From Mercenaria mercenaria (Eukaryota; Mollusca; Bivalvia; Venerida; Veneridae), in NCBI RefSeq assembly GCF_021730395.1, contig NC_069363.1, positions 47,793,001 to 47,857,000 of the forward strand: a stretch of DNA of 64,000 bases. The letters run 5' to 3'. Made by a program: the position numbers and the translations under genes. The notes under the pieces were generated by a model, which saw only the letters and a list, made by a program, of their open reading frames with translations, was not told the origin of the DNA and did not search any database. This document shows positions 1 through 12,400 of the stretch, one piece after another (position 1 is the first letter of the stretch; every line of letters starts with the position of its first letter).

Positions 1-168
1 ACTTTACATCTAAGTTCTGACGTTATCCCAAGTACGTTCATTGTTACTCATTTATTTGACAGTTGTATTATGACTGAGTTTTTAAACGAAGTTGCAAAGG
101 ATATACTTAGCAAGATGCATACTAGTACAAAACGTGTTGTCAGCTATGATATTATCGAATCTAGATAG
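1..168 (+). CDS. Possible exon, 5' of the HELZ2-like gene (uncertain)
   Basis: Frame 1 is open from the window edge to a TAG at 166-168 (55 codons) and reads like protein, for example HLFDSC and EVAKDILSKM. I see no good donor before the stop, so it could be the last exon of an upstream gene. In another frame, an ATG at 146-148 runs 13 codons to a strong donor (AAG|GTCAGT, exon end 184) whose phase 0 matches the exon at 361. That would start the helicase-nuclease protein here. The two readings conflict and the sequence alone does not settle it. Confidence 0.35.
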   Translation, partial: TLHLSSDVIPSTFIVTHLFDSCIMTEFLNEVAKDILSKMHTSTKRVVSYDIIESR

Positions 169-360
169 TTTACTACCAATGAAGGTCAGTTTCCTCTTGT
201 TCGGTCAATATATGGGAGCCAAAAGGAATATTTCAAATTGTTAAGTGCGGCATGTGTTTTAGAAATTGTATTTAATTTATTTGTTCTTAATTTTTGTTAA
301 TGTTAATTCAGATGACCAAGACCCGAAAGCTTTTTGTATTCTTATTGTTTCGTTTTTTAG

Positions 361-486
361 AACACCAGTTCAGACAAAGACAGACTAGATATACTTCAAG
401 CAGAAATCGAAAGCATTATACGTGCTTCTCCAAGACTTACTGATTCCGCAGCAGACATGAGGTGGATAGCAAATGAACATCAAATG
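361..486 (+). CDS. HELZ2-like, first clearly placed exon
   Basis: An acceptor follows a T-rich tract (GTTTTTTAG) and the donor is ATG|GTAATT. Only phase 0 is open, giving 42 codons of a mostly helical acidic segment (AEIESIIRAS). No domain is recognised; it would be the linker ahead of the RNB part. Confidence 0.65.
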
Positions 487-3400
487 GTAATTATAGATTC
501 AGTAGATTGTGTAAGCATTATCCAAAGGATCATTTGTTTCCATAGGTTCTTTTCACAGATTTTATTAACTATCACACAGCAGTCTTGAAGTGCCGTCTTC
601 CGGCTGTAAAATGTTCGTACTTGGACTCAGTTTCATTTTCTTGTCTTTCGGAAGCACTTTTTACTATAATATAATTCCGCTGAAGCCGTGTTCTGCTTTT
701 CACTCATTTCATCATTTTACAGTGTCATATAAAGATTTTATGCCAAACTTGGTAAAAATGAAAATGTTGAAACATTTCTCCACAACTGAGAACGAGTAGC
801 TTTATTGTAGAACCAGTTGTATTTGCATATGTTATTAACCTTGATCCATGCAAAAGTTTAATAATTATATTATAGAAAAATAATGGCCACGAAGGACAAT
901 TCCATTATATTCAAGATTATGTTCAATGCGTCGAAATTTTATTTTACAGCTTCATTTTGACATGACAATATTTTTTATGGTTATAAATTTACTCGACTGT
1001 GTTCTTTACGCTATTTAAAACTCTGTTTTTCAGGCCTCGGAAGGAAATTGTACTCAGAGAAAGACAAAGCGTTCTAAAAGGCACAAAAGACGTATGTTTA
1101 TTTTAAAAATCTGACAGTTCAAAATATCGTTCAAGAAATATTGATAAGATATTGTGTTTGATATTTTTTATTTAGATTTGAAAAGTTAGACTATCATACT
1201 CACAGTATTCAAAATCGGAAGCTTTAGGAATATTATATATTGAGAATTGAAAGATATTAATGAATTTCTTCATACGATAACCTCGATATAATTATATATC
1301 TGGTCAACGTACACACTTTTCTCTATCTGTTTTACTTAACGTCGAGGTACATATTTTATTAAAACTTTTCCAGAATAACATACATTAACGTCATAATGCT
1401 CACTCATATCCGTTTAATGTCACATAATACATATGATTGACATATTTATCATATGCAAATTAATTTTGTTTTATAGTATATTTATCACTGAGACAGTATA
1501 ATTGATATTTTCGTCCTACATTAACTAAGTAACAAAATTGACATATTCATAATGCAAATTGATTTTGTTTTAGAGTATCTTGATCACAGTTCAGGTGATA
1601 TGTTCGTTATATTAGTTTAATAACAAAATGACGTTTCAGCCAAAGCAAAAACTCCCTCTACAGAGCACCCATATACAGATCAGCAAACAAATTTACACAA
1701 TCTGCAAACACACCAAGGACACAATGACCATGACTCCTCCTCTTCCGACGTACCTACAGAATCAGAATATTTGTCCAGTGATAGTTCAGACGAAAACCCT
1801 GTTTTTTCTGTGGTAAAACCTCAAACGATGGAAAAAAGTTCGAAGAACCCACAAACGAAAAATTATCAACTGTCACGAGATGATTCTTTAAAAGCCGATC
1901 TCAAAGACGAAACTTTCTATCAGAAAAGTGAAAAGTACTATGCCGACAGCAACTCAGAACTGAATGAAATTACCGAGCTTGAAACATTGTTGAAAAATGG
2001 GTTAACCGTCAAAGATAGTAACACAGATGAAGAAAACAAATCCGGTCTTGACAATGAAACTTTAACCGAAAGACTCCAACAGAACCCACATAAGTATATT
2101 CGATGTATCATACAAATAATTGGACCACATGAGTCTGTGTGTACACCGGTGAAAAACAACATTAAATCTCAAATAACTATTTCTGGACGATCTAAAGCAG
2201 GACAGGCATTTATGGAAGATGAAGTCGTCGTCGAAGTGTATGATAATGCAAAAATGCATGGCAAAGTTATTGGTATTTTAGAGAGAAAAAGACACAAAGG
2301 TATAAAACATCCTGTTTTTCTCTGCACATCTGATGAGTTCGATGCCAGATTTGCGCGGCCGATATGTAACACAGTCCCAAAGATAAAGCTTTTGCATCCA
2401 CTTTATAGGCAAGAAAATTTTATCTATGTTTACAAATATGATGATGAGCTCATACAAGACAACAAATTCCATATAAATGAAATAAAAACATGTATTATTA
2501 CTGTTGCTCTTTTAAAATGGAGCCAAACACACCAATATCCGTTGGGTGTAGTGATAAAAATTTTGCCACAAAATGAAGACTTAGATTCCAGTTTAAGGCT
2601 TGTCAGTTTGAAGTATCGGCTTCCATATTTGTATCATGAAGACACTGTGAAGCAGGTTTCAGAAATGATGCACATTGACGAACCAGACTTAATATATCTC
2701 AAAAACAGAACAAATCTAACGTCTCTTAACGTCTTCACGATTGACCCTACTTTTTCGACTGATTTGGATGACGCAATTAGCATTGAACAGACAGGGGAAC
2801 ATTACCTTGTAGGTGTTCATATAGCAGACGTGGCTAGCTTCATACAGAAAGGTTCAGAATGTGACATAGAAGCCCTATACCGGGCAACGACATTTTATTC
2901 CGGAATAGCAGAAGCAGCAACGAGACACATGTTTCCCGAACCATTAAGTACAAATGTATTAAGTCTTAAGCCAGGAAAAGTAAGATTGACTTTATCTGTA
3001 TTTTTCACTATGAATATTGATGGATGTGTCACTTCTTACAATATACAAAAGACTTACATTCAGTCCAAGAGGCAATTATCATATATTGAGGCTCAACAGA
3101 TGATCTTATCAAAAACAGATACAAATAAACTTACGAAGGATATCCAGCTGTTACATACGATAGCGAAAGCTTTGAGATGGCAGCGATTGGGAAATGCCAT
3201 GCATGCTTTGAATTTTCAGTTCGGCGAACAAGGTGAGGAATCTATTGAAAAAACATTTGAGGCAAGATACCTCATAGAAGAATTTATGATACTTTCAAAT
3301 AAAACTATAGCCGATGTACTGTGTCAAAAATATCCAGGTTATATACCATTACGTTGTCATCCTGAGCCTTCAAAAGAACATTTAAATTTACTTTTCAAAA

Positions 3401-6400
3401 AATATGATTGTTACATTGATACGGTGGTTAAAATGCAAAACAAAACCATACCTGGGCAGAAAAAGCCTTCTTTCAGAAATGTTGAAGAAGGAGCCGCAAA
3501 AGTCTTTGTAAGTGACCAAATATGGGAAGAAATTAAAATGACACCAGAGAGAGCTTCGGATCTCTTACGGAAAGATCAGTTATTTCCTTTCCAGTTTCTT
3601 GTATGGCAAGATTGGTTGGCAATACAAGAGCATGCAAGCTACGTGACTGGAAAAGAAAATGCCATCCATTATGACTTGGGCACACAGAGATACGTTCATT
3701 GTACCTCCCCTATAAGAAGATACAATGACCTGATAATTCAGCGTATACTGCACGCATGTTTAGATAAAAGAGAAAAATGTCCTTACGAAAAGGGTGAACT
3801 TGCGGAAATGTACAAAAATATCAATTCTAGAATGAAGACATCTTTAGATTATAGAAAAAGCTGTCAAACATTAAAACTTGCAGCTGAACTGGAGACAGAT
3901 CCACAGATGATGCTATGTTTTATCAGTGACATTTCCGATAAAGGGATTGAATTGTCATTTCCTCAAATGGCATTCGTGTCTAAACACGACAGACAGATCA
4001 ACTTTAATACATTACAAGTAGATCACAAACCAGTTCTAGATATAACACGAAACACAACATTGCCGAAAGCTGAAGCTTCATGGACCAAGAGAATTTACGA
4101 CTATAACGAGCAGATCGGTTCCACCAATAAATACTCTACAGAAACGAGGCTGAATCCACACCAAGGTGTTGTTGCCATACCGATATCAAATTGGGCATCC
4201 TTATTAGACAGTGCGTTTAAGAAAACGAATCAAGACATAAGAAAGGAGATAAAAAAAACTAAAGCAGTATATTTGTCCCGTGGAGCGGGTACAGCTGACA
4301 TTAAAACATCGTTCGTTAAACAGTGTGACGTTCAGCCTTACGTAAAATTTACTATGTCGTATACGCACGGACAGACGGTGAAGGTTCTTATGTCAACAAC
4401 AAAGCATAAAGGAACCATAGTGCCGAAACCCGTGCTTTATCATATGACTGATAGCATTAACATGTGTTTAATGCATATTGAAGACCCTGTTATGCATCTT
4501 GCAGAATATGCAAATCAACCAACATGTGTCGAATATAAAAACACTCAAGAATATGTAGATAGATGGATGCCACTTATTTTAATGGAGGCTGCTACTTGCA
4601 GCATTCGTAACGAGGAATCAATCTGTATCAGTCATGTACCGATTACAGTTACCGGCAGAAGCAGTGGGCAATTTTCGCTGTCTGTTCATTTTTGTGAAAC
4701 AAGGCGTCTAAATTTAAATGAATTAGAAGAAGACGAAGATCAAAACATTCATAAGGGTTCCAACGACAGTCACTGGCTTTGCTTGAAATTTATCCTTCCA
4801 CAAGCGCAAGTTGGCGACTATAGGTACATATGCCCATCTGAGCGTGTTTTAGTTGCTCATGCGCATGTTGTAAAAGTGACAAGAACAAACAGAAAAGACG
4901 AAGAATTACAGGTTTCATTTGAATTGCACAGACTTTCTTCCTTTCCAAAAGAAATAACGGAAGAAGGACATGCCAATATCGAAATAATTGAAAAGTCTGA
5001 AGAAGACAGGTAAACGTATATTATTCTAGTTTGCTTAAACTTCTTATAATAGATATAATCTTAATTTTTTAAACATCCTTTTAAATTGCATTGTTGTATA
5101 CGACACTATGCCTTTAGTTCATAAATTGAGTATAACCTGGGTAAGCTGGATATAGAAGATTTAAGTTTGTAAAAGTACATTTCACTGAATTATTCTTGCG
5201 GAAAATTGAATGCGAAAGCCAAAAATAACCCTCATAAGTGGTTTAACAGCACCACCAAAGTCCATTTGTTATGCGTACAGCAGTAACTTGACAATATGTC
5301 TGCGAGTTAATACTTACAAGTCATGTTATTAAAGTCAATAACGTTTTAGGCGTTCATATGATTGTGTTCATACATTGTAGGAGAACAATGCATTATATTC
5401 ATCAACTGCTGTCAATGAATAGCAGAAAACAAAAATTACCAGAACAAATAGCTCTTCAAAAGAAAATCCCTCCGTTGGGTATGTAGAATGGTTCATACTT
5501 ATAACAGAAATATTTAATTTTTTTAAACATATTGTCGCTTGAAGAGAATAAAACACCAAAGCTCTACATTGATTTATTTAACAAAAATGCAATAGATGTT
5601 CATCATCTTCAGTTATTAACACCTGCCTTCTCAGTACATTAAAAAGGAGTCTGAATTTTATATTTTTGTTTATCTATTTTGTATCATTTTGTACTACTGA
5701 TATTATATTCTGGTATAACAAATTATTATTGCTTTCAATACTTCTTAGCATTGTTAGAAAGTCAAAATGTTACCAATAAACGGGTGTTTTATATCCACGA
5801 TGATAGTATTTTCAGAAATAATTGTTTGAGCGTTTGCAAGAAAAAACGGTAACAAATTATGTCATTCACGTATGAACAGATACAATGCGTGTGAGACAGG
5901 CTAATATAAACCTAGAACTGCCAGGTAATGCAGGAGCAAGACAGCTTCCAAGAAACAATGATCGACAACAAAGCGCTATAGACGCTGCATTGAAAAACCG
6001 ATTGACACTTATACAAGGCCCTCCAGGTGATATCAAATGACATTCATATAATATTTGTAAAACGTCTAGTTTAACACAACAAAAACGACATTGTTGAAAA
6101 TATTTGTTATATTAACGAAGTATTCTAACTCGACCAAAATTTATTTCCCTAATACATTTTGTGTGGGCTGAAATTGTGTATTATTATGTAACACATCCAT
6201 TATTTGTACGTCACAGTTATTACGCCAATATCTCAAACGTCATAAAGATAAACATGCTTTTGCTCTATGGATTGCTTGAGATGAGTTAAAGTGATAAGAT
6301 ATTTAAAAATGATCGATATTTAATAAAATTCATTGTTCCTCAATTCCAACTGAGAAATATATAAACGTTAAACAGCAGGAAGTGTAATATAACTTATTTT

Positions 6401-9400
6401 GCTTGCTAAATAAATGCAAGTGCATTGATCGATGGATAAGATCATGTCATGTAGGTAAAACTTGATTTGATCTTCAAGTAAAATACACTGCGTTTCCATA
6501 AATATCAGAATGTTGATGAATAAATTGATGTTGCACAAAGAACGTGTAACCGGGTCATTCAGTTTTCAATTGTTTGAAGCAATTTTATAGCTATTTGTTC
6601 AATCAAACCTGGTTTTTATGCTGCCAAATTTCGGATTTAAACTACTTTTGATATTATTTCAAATGAAAATATAATAATATAATTTTATAACAGCTATATT
6701 TCGAGGTAACACAACTTTATTACATATTATCATGTTCTATCTACTTGATATGATATATTTCATACATTGATTATTTAGCTTGCCAGTCACATGCAGAAAG
6801 AGTTTTATTAATTTAATAATATGCTTCCTGTTATTAAATGTTTGATGTTTCTGTTACAGGATAAATGAATCCTGTAAAATATTCGAAGATCGTTCTAAAA
6901 ATAGCTTTTAGATATCTGGAAATAAATGCTATATTTCATGAGAAGGCTTTAAAACTTAATTACTGACAAACTATATATTACGGAAACACATGAGAATTTG
7001 CTGTTTTTACTACTTTTTACGATGAAAATCGAAAAGCGTTTCCGCTATAGCGTTTTTGGTTAAGACGACGGGAAAATGTCTTTATTGCCGCGGCGGTCCG
7101 GGGTTCGATTCCCGACGCGGTCATCTTTTTTTCTTGATTTGGAATTTTTAGAATATTTTAGAAACAAAATCTCTTATTTTAATGTTCATAATATGACCAA
7201 ACTTCAATTTGAAAGAAAGATTATTTGTAGCCAAATCTGGAGGGCAGTGCCTTTAATTATGATGTATCACTCAAATTCATTTATTACAATTGTTTAATCA
7301 AAATCATTTTTCTATGCCAAAATAATACATGCGCTTCAGCGTAATCCTGATTTAGGCGACATAAGGGTATGCGAAATTATGTGACAAATCGCTTCAAGAT
7401 GAATTTTGAGACGGACTTGTAGATGCCAATTACATGTACAGCCATATGCGCTGCAGTCCAATAAATATTATGTTAGTATTACGTTATCACACGTTGACGA
7501 AATCTCATTTGCAATTCATCCCTCTGTTTACTACATTTATCCTATGTTTATTACGTATATTTGCTACGATTTATGTTTTATTACGTCAAGTCCGTGGTCA
7601 AATTATTATGTGGTAGTTTTTTTCAGTTTTAACTAAATGATAATGACCATGTCATCCATTATATTTTCTTTATTCTTACTTTTTAAGGGCTTTGGATGTT
7701 TTGTTCTATCATTCCATGGCATAAATGTAAATGAAGAGAGTATTGTAGTAGAAGAATTGTGCTTATTACAAATAATGTAGAAAAGGTTTAATATCCTTGA
7801 TCGGTTGTTCACAGGAACTGGCAAGACCAACTCTGCCATAAAACTAATTTATCTGTTCGACAAAATAAATCAGCAAGTGAGTGACGAGAGCAAAACTCCA
7901 AAAAAGAAAGTATTGTTCTGTGGACCTTCAAATAAATCCGTGGATCTAGTAGCAAGTAAGACACTGTGTTATACTGACAAAAATAGTTGCGCGGATAATT
8001 GGTGTTATAGGTTGACATTCTAGTGTCTAAAGTAAAATGCTTGATTAACTTAGAAATCGCCATAATTATTTGTTCTTAGAATTAAATACAGTTATAGTGA
8101 TTGAATTGACAGTAGTCCGATAGTTAATGTTCATATAAGGTAAACAATTCGAGTTACTGTCCTAGTATTTATCCAAAATTTCAGTAGTGGAATTCAATAT
8201 TTTCAATTGAAAAGGTAAATATATATTTAAATGACTGCAGAATTTGTTAACACTGTTTCGTTTAAGATCGAGAACGAATAAACTTGAAATACTTACATTA
8301 TACACAAACTTTCGGCACTCAAAAACCATTCTTCGTTAAGATAAATGCATAAGACGTTGCGTATGTTGTTGGCGAACATCGGAAATTTTTCAGTTTCGTT
8401 CACTTCAATGTTTCATGAAATTCGTTTTAGAAATACGGTTGTTTATCTTCTTATATCACAAGAAAGGCAAAACAATTTCCCTGTTAGTAAATATGATCGC
8501 ATTTACGTTTAACAATTAGTAAAAATTTAATTCAACATAGAATCATAGAAAACAACACTGAAACGTCATGTAAGATGTAACAGAATTCACCAATGCGAAT
8601 TATTTAACGGCTTGGTAAATTCATAAAATTGTTTTTTTCCGTCAAATAAGAAGACTCGGTGACGTGACGTTAACTATATTTGACGATATTGCAGCCATTT
8701 GCTGTTCAATACTTCCTGTAACAAACAGGAAGCAAAAGACAGATCCAACTTAAAACGTAAGATTTAATGTCTTCCCTCGACAGGATTTGTTAAAATTTCT
8801 GTATTTTCTTTAACTATTGTATGCTTTCTATAATATTTATTTTGACAAAAAGTACATAAATTCTACTTTTGAATTAGTAAGTATTTGTCATATATTGACT
8901 TTGATAATGGCGTTTAATATATGTACACTTTAATCTAGCCGCGATGGCACGTGTCAACAAATGCAAAAAATAAAATTACGAAGTTGTTACGTGCCGAAAT
9001 ATTTAAAGATATATGTATTTGTTTACAAAACAGCGACTACAGCCTGAAAGTACATACAATTGTCTGCAAATTGATATGCATAAGTCTTACGTTGAATATG
9101 AATTAAATTTAACACATAAAAATTGCAAAATCTAGCCGAGATGTCACAGCCGTGAAATATATGTAACGTCGACGTTACGTTTGAAAACTAAATAATGTAT
9201 ATGTATTACAATTGTATCTGACACCGCAATATAATTCACTGTCTGATAAATAATTATATTGAATAAATATTATATAGTACATCTATATCAAATATTTCCT
9301 TAAATATCGAAACGACATGATATATGAAAACTGTAGTCCAACCACCCCAAGTAATCCCTTTAACGTCTAAACAGCTAAAACGACGATAACGTCAGTTACG

Positions 9401-12400
9401 CTAATGTACGCCAACAATGAGCGTAACGTCATAAATATATACAGAGATCATTAAGACTTTGTGGTGAATACAGTATGTTAAAAGATCCGTTGAATGCATA
9501 GGGCGCAACCATGTAAACAGTAGCAGACTAGGTTTGAATGAGTCTGTTCAGGATAGGTAATGAAATGCGCAGCACCCCTCACGCCCCTTATCACCGGCTG
9601 AAAGGGGAATTCTATTACAGTAGAATTGAATGTTCTCCATGATCACAAAGGACCAGAATATATACTGATCGAGTCACAACACATTACATAACATTAAACT
9701 TCGCCAGCAACATACGTATCTTTTTTCTTCTAACATAAAAAACGTAAAAACAATATTTGTATATTCTTATATCTTATATCTTAAATAAGTTTCAAATAAG
9801 GTTGAACATATTACAAGTTAAAACATGTTTAAGCGATAGAAACAATATGCAAATATTGAATAATTTGTTTTATTAGGACTGATGCTGGAGAGGTTGGGGA
9901 CATATTGCCCAAATATTGTACGTGTTTATGGGCAAACAATTGAAGAAAAAGTCTTTCCCGTGCCAGGCCATTTGCCGAGAAAGGGACAAACGGCTGATGA
10001 TCAACTGAAATCAGTCTCGTTGCATCTATTAATTCGTAAGGATGACAGAAGATATGCGAAAGAAATTCAAATTTACGACAAGAAATTCAAGGAATATCGC
10101 GCTTCATCACAGGCAAACATTGACATAACGAAAGGATATAAAAAATTGATAAGAAAAGCATCAGTTGACGAAATAAAACAGCATGACGTCATTTTATGCA
10201 CAACATCTGTAGCATGTAGCATTAAAGTTACAAGAGGAGCTGATATACAACAAGTAAGACACATATGTTCATATCTACATAATTTGCAAATATAAAGAGT
10301 CTTTACTTATCATGTGAAAAACGAAATGATTTTTATTAACCAAATATAAGTAATTGTTATCGTTATCTTTTAATACTTAATGTCTACAATTACAGGTTAT
10401 AATTGACGAAGCTGCAATGTGTCAAGAGCCACAATGTTTAGGCCCTATCATTGCAAACAAAGTGGAGCAAGTTGTCCTTATAGGAGATCACAAACAATTA
10501 AAACCAATCATCATGTGTAAGAGAGCCGCTAATCTTGGATTGGACATGTCTTTATTTGAACGTTATGCATCCAGATTCGAAAACAATTTCCCACCGCCGC
10601 AAAATTTTCATCAGTCGGTACTTACATGGAAAGGCGTAAAATTCATTCGACTAACGGACCAATATAGAATGGTAAGCAACATTGGAATCAGCTCTAAGAA
10701 CCACAGTTGAAATTTTATTATCGTTTTAAGTCATAAACATTTCGTCCATCCGCTCTATATAGGTAATACTATTCTAGTCACTGAACATTTGTGAAAAATC
10801 TGCCTTTCCAAAAATGCAAATTGACGATTTCGTATACTACAATTTATCATGTCGATAGCTTGACAGATTGATAAACGTAAAGAGCATTTCACTAAACATT
10901 CTAAAATGTTTTTTCCTTTTCTTTTGAATCACGATCACGCTTATTGTCAGTTTATCAAACTTTCGAGCTGCAAACTGTTCTTTCTTAGCCAGCTTGGCGG
11001 ACTAACCGTTAAATTTGTGAACCGTTTAGTTTGAACAACAATATCGTTTAATAAAAAGAAAAAACATGCAATTTAAGGTAGTTCTGCACGTATGATAAAC
11101 CGAAAGTAAAGGCGTAACGTCATTCATCTGGAAAACGTAGAATAGAGCCCTAATTCGGGTAACGAAAATGAAAATCATTTTATGAATTTATGGCAACAGG
11201 TGAGTGAATTTATTACAACAGCAACTCAGTCTTATAGGCCGTATGTTTATTTACAACTGTGAGAAATTTCATCTAGATTGTAGAATAGTTTATTCGCGTA
11301 AATATTATCAAAATTGTGATTTTCCTATAGACTACCATAATGAAAACGTGTGTGAGGTTAGTAATTTTCAAATCAGTCTACCAAAACATTGAGCACACGA
11401 CCCACTCTTTTTATATGCCGAATTGTTTTAAGTGCATTCTGAAGTTTTGAAAAAATCGTGTTTTAATCAAATTCTTCATTGTTGAAAAAAAAGTTGATTC
11501 GAACAATGCAGAACTACCTTAATTCGTTTAAATATAATATTTGTTTCTTGATCAAACCGATATGCAAATTTATGACCGATATCACAATGCAGTGTAAATT
11601 GAGATTTATACAGTCGCTGCAGGATGTCACTTGAAAATGAGACGGATTACAATTAAAACAAAGCTTACTTTCAAAATGTGGACATGTGACGTTGTTTTTA
11701 AGACCATCTTCTTCTTTTTAGACAATATTTTTGTCAAGTTTGGGAATACTGCTTTCAGACAGGTTATTGGTACTGCCATGGGAATTAATCATGAGCTACT
11801 TGTCGTACACCTTTTTATATTGCTATGAAAGAGATAGTATGTTAGGTTTATCAACAGATACGCGGGAAGGGGTTATACATGTTCACATTATTCGGACGAT
11901 GTATTGAACACGGATATTCTGTATTTTGATCCTATAGTGGCTAATATATATCCTACAGGGATTCCTTTAAAGAAAAACGATGAGGATACCACTGCTTCCT
12001 TTATAGATTCACATCGCTTCATTAATAACAGTATCGAATATAGAAATATATATGACAAATAAGATGACTTAAATATTAAAATAGTCAATTTCGACCGCTT
12101 TTTATGGAAATATATCTTGTTCTATATCTTATTGCGTTTATAGTTCACACAAACTAATTGCCAGAACTTGAAGTTATGTTGTAGATTAAAGTCTTCGTAA
12201 TATCGCCATTACCAGTTAGCTTCCTCAGCAGGGCTATTGTTATTATAAACTTCATAAATTGTACGTTTTATTACCTTAATTCGGAATAAGTTAGTAACGT
12301 CAAAAGTAAGTTAAAAACTCTTCTGTGAAAAGGTATTTTTATGATTTAAAAACTTCGTATTCTCGGAAATAGCCAATTCCAACTATTTATTAAAATCATC

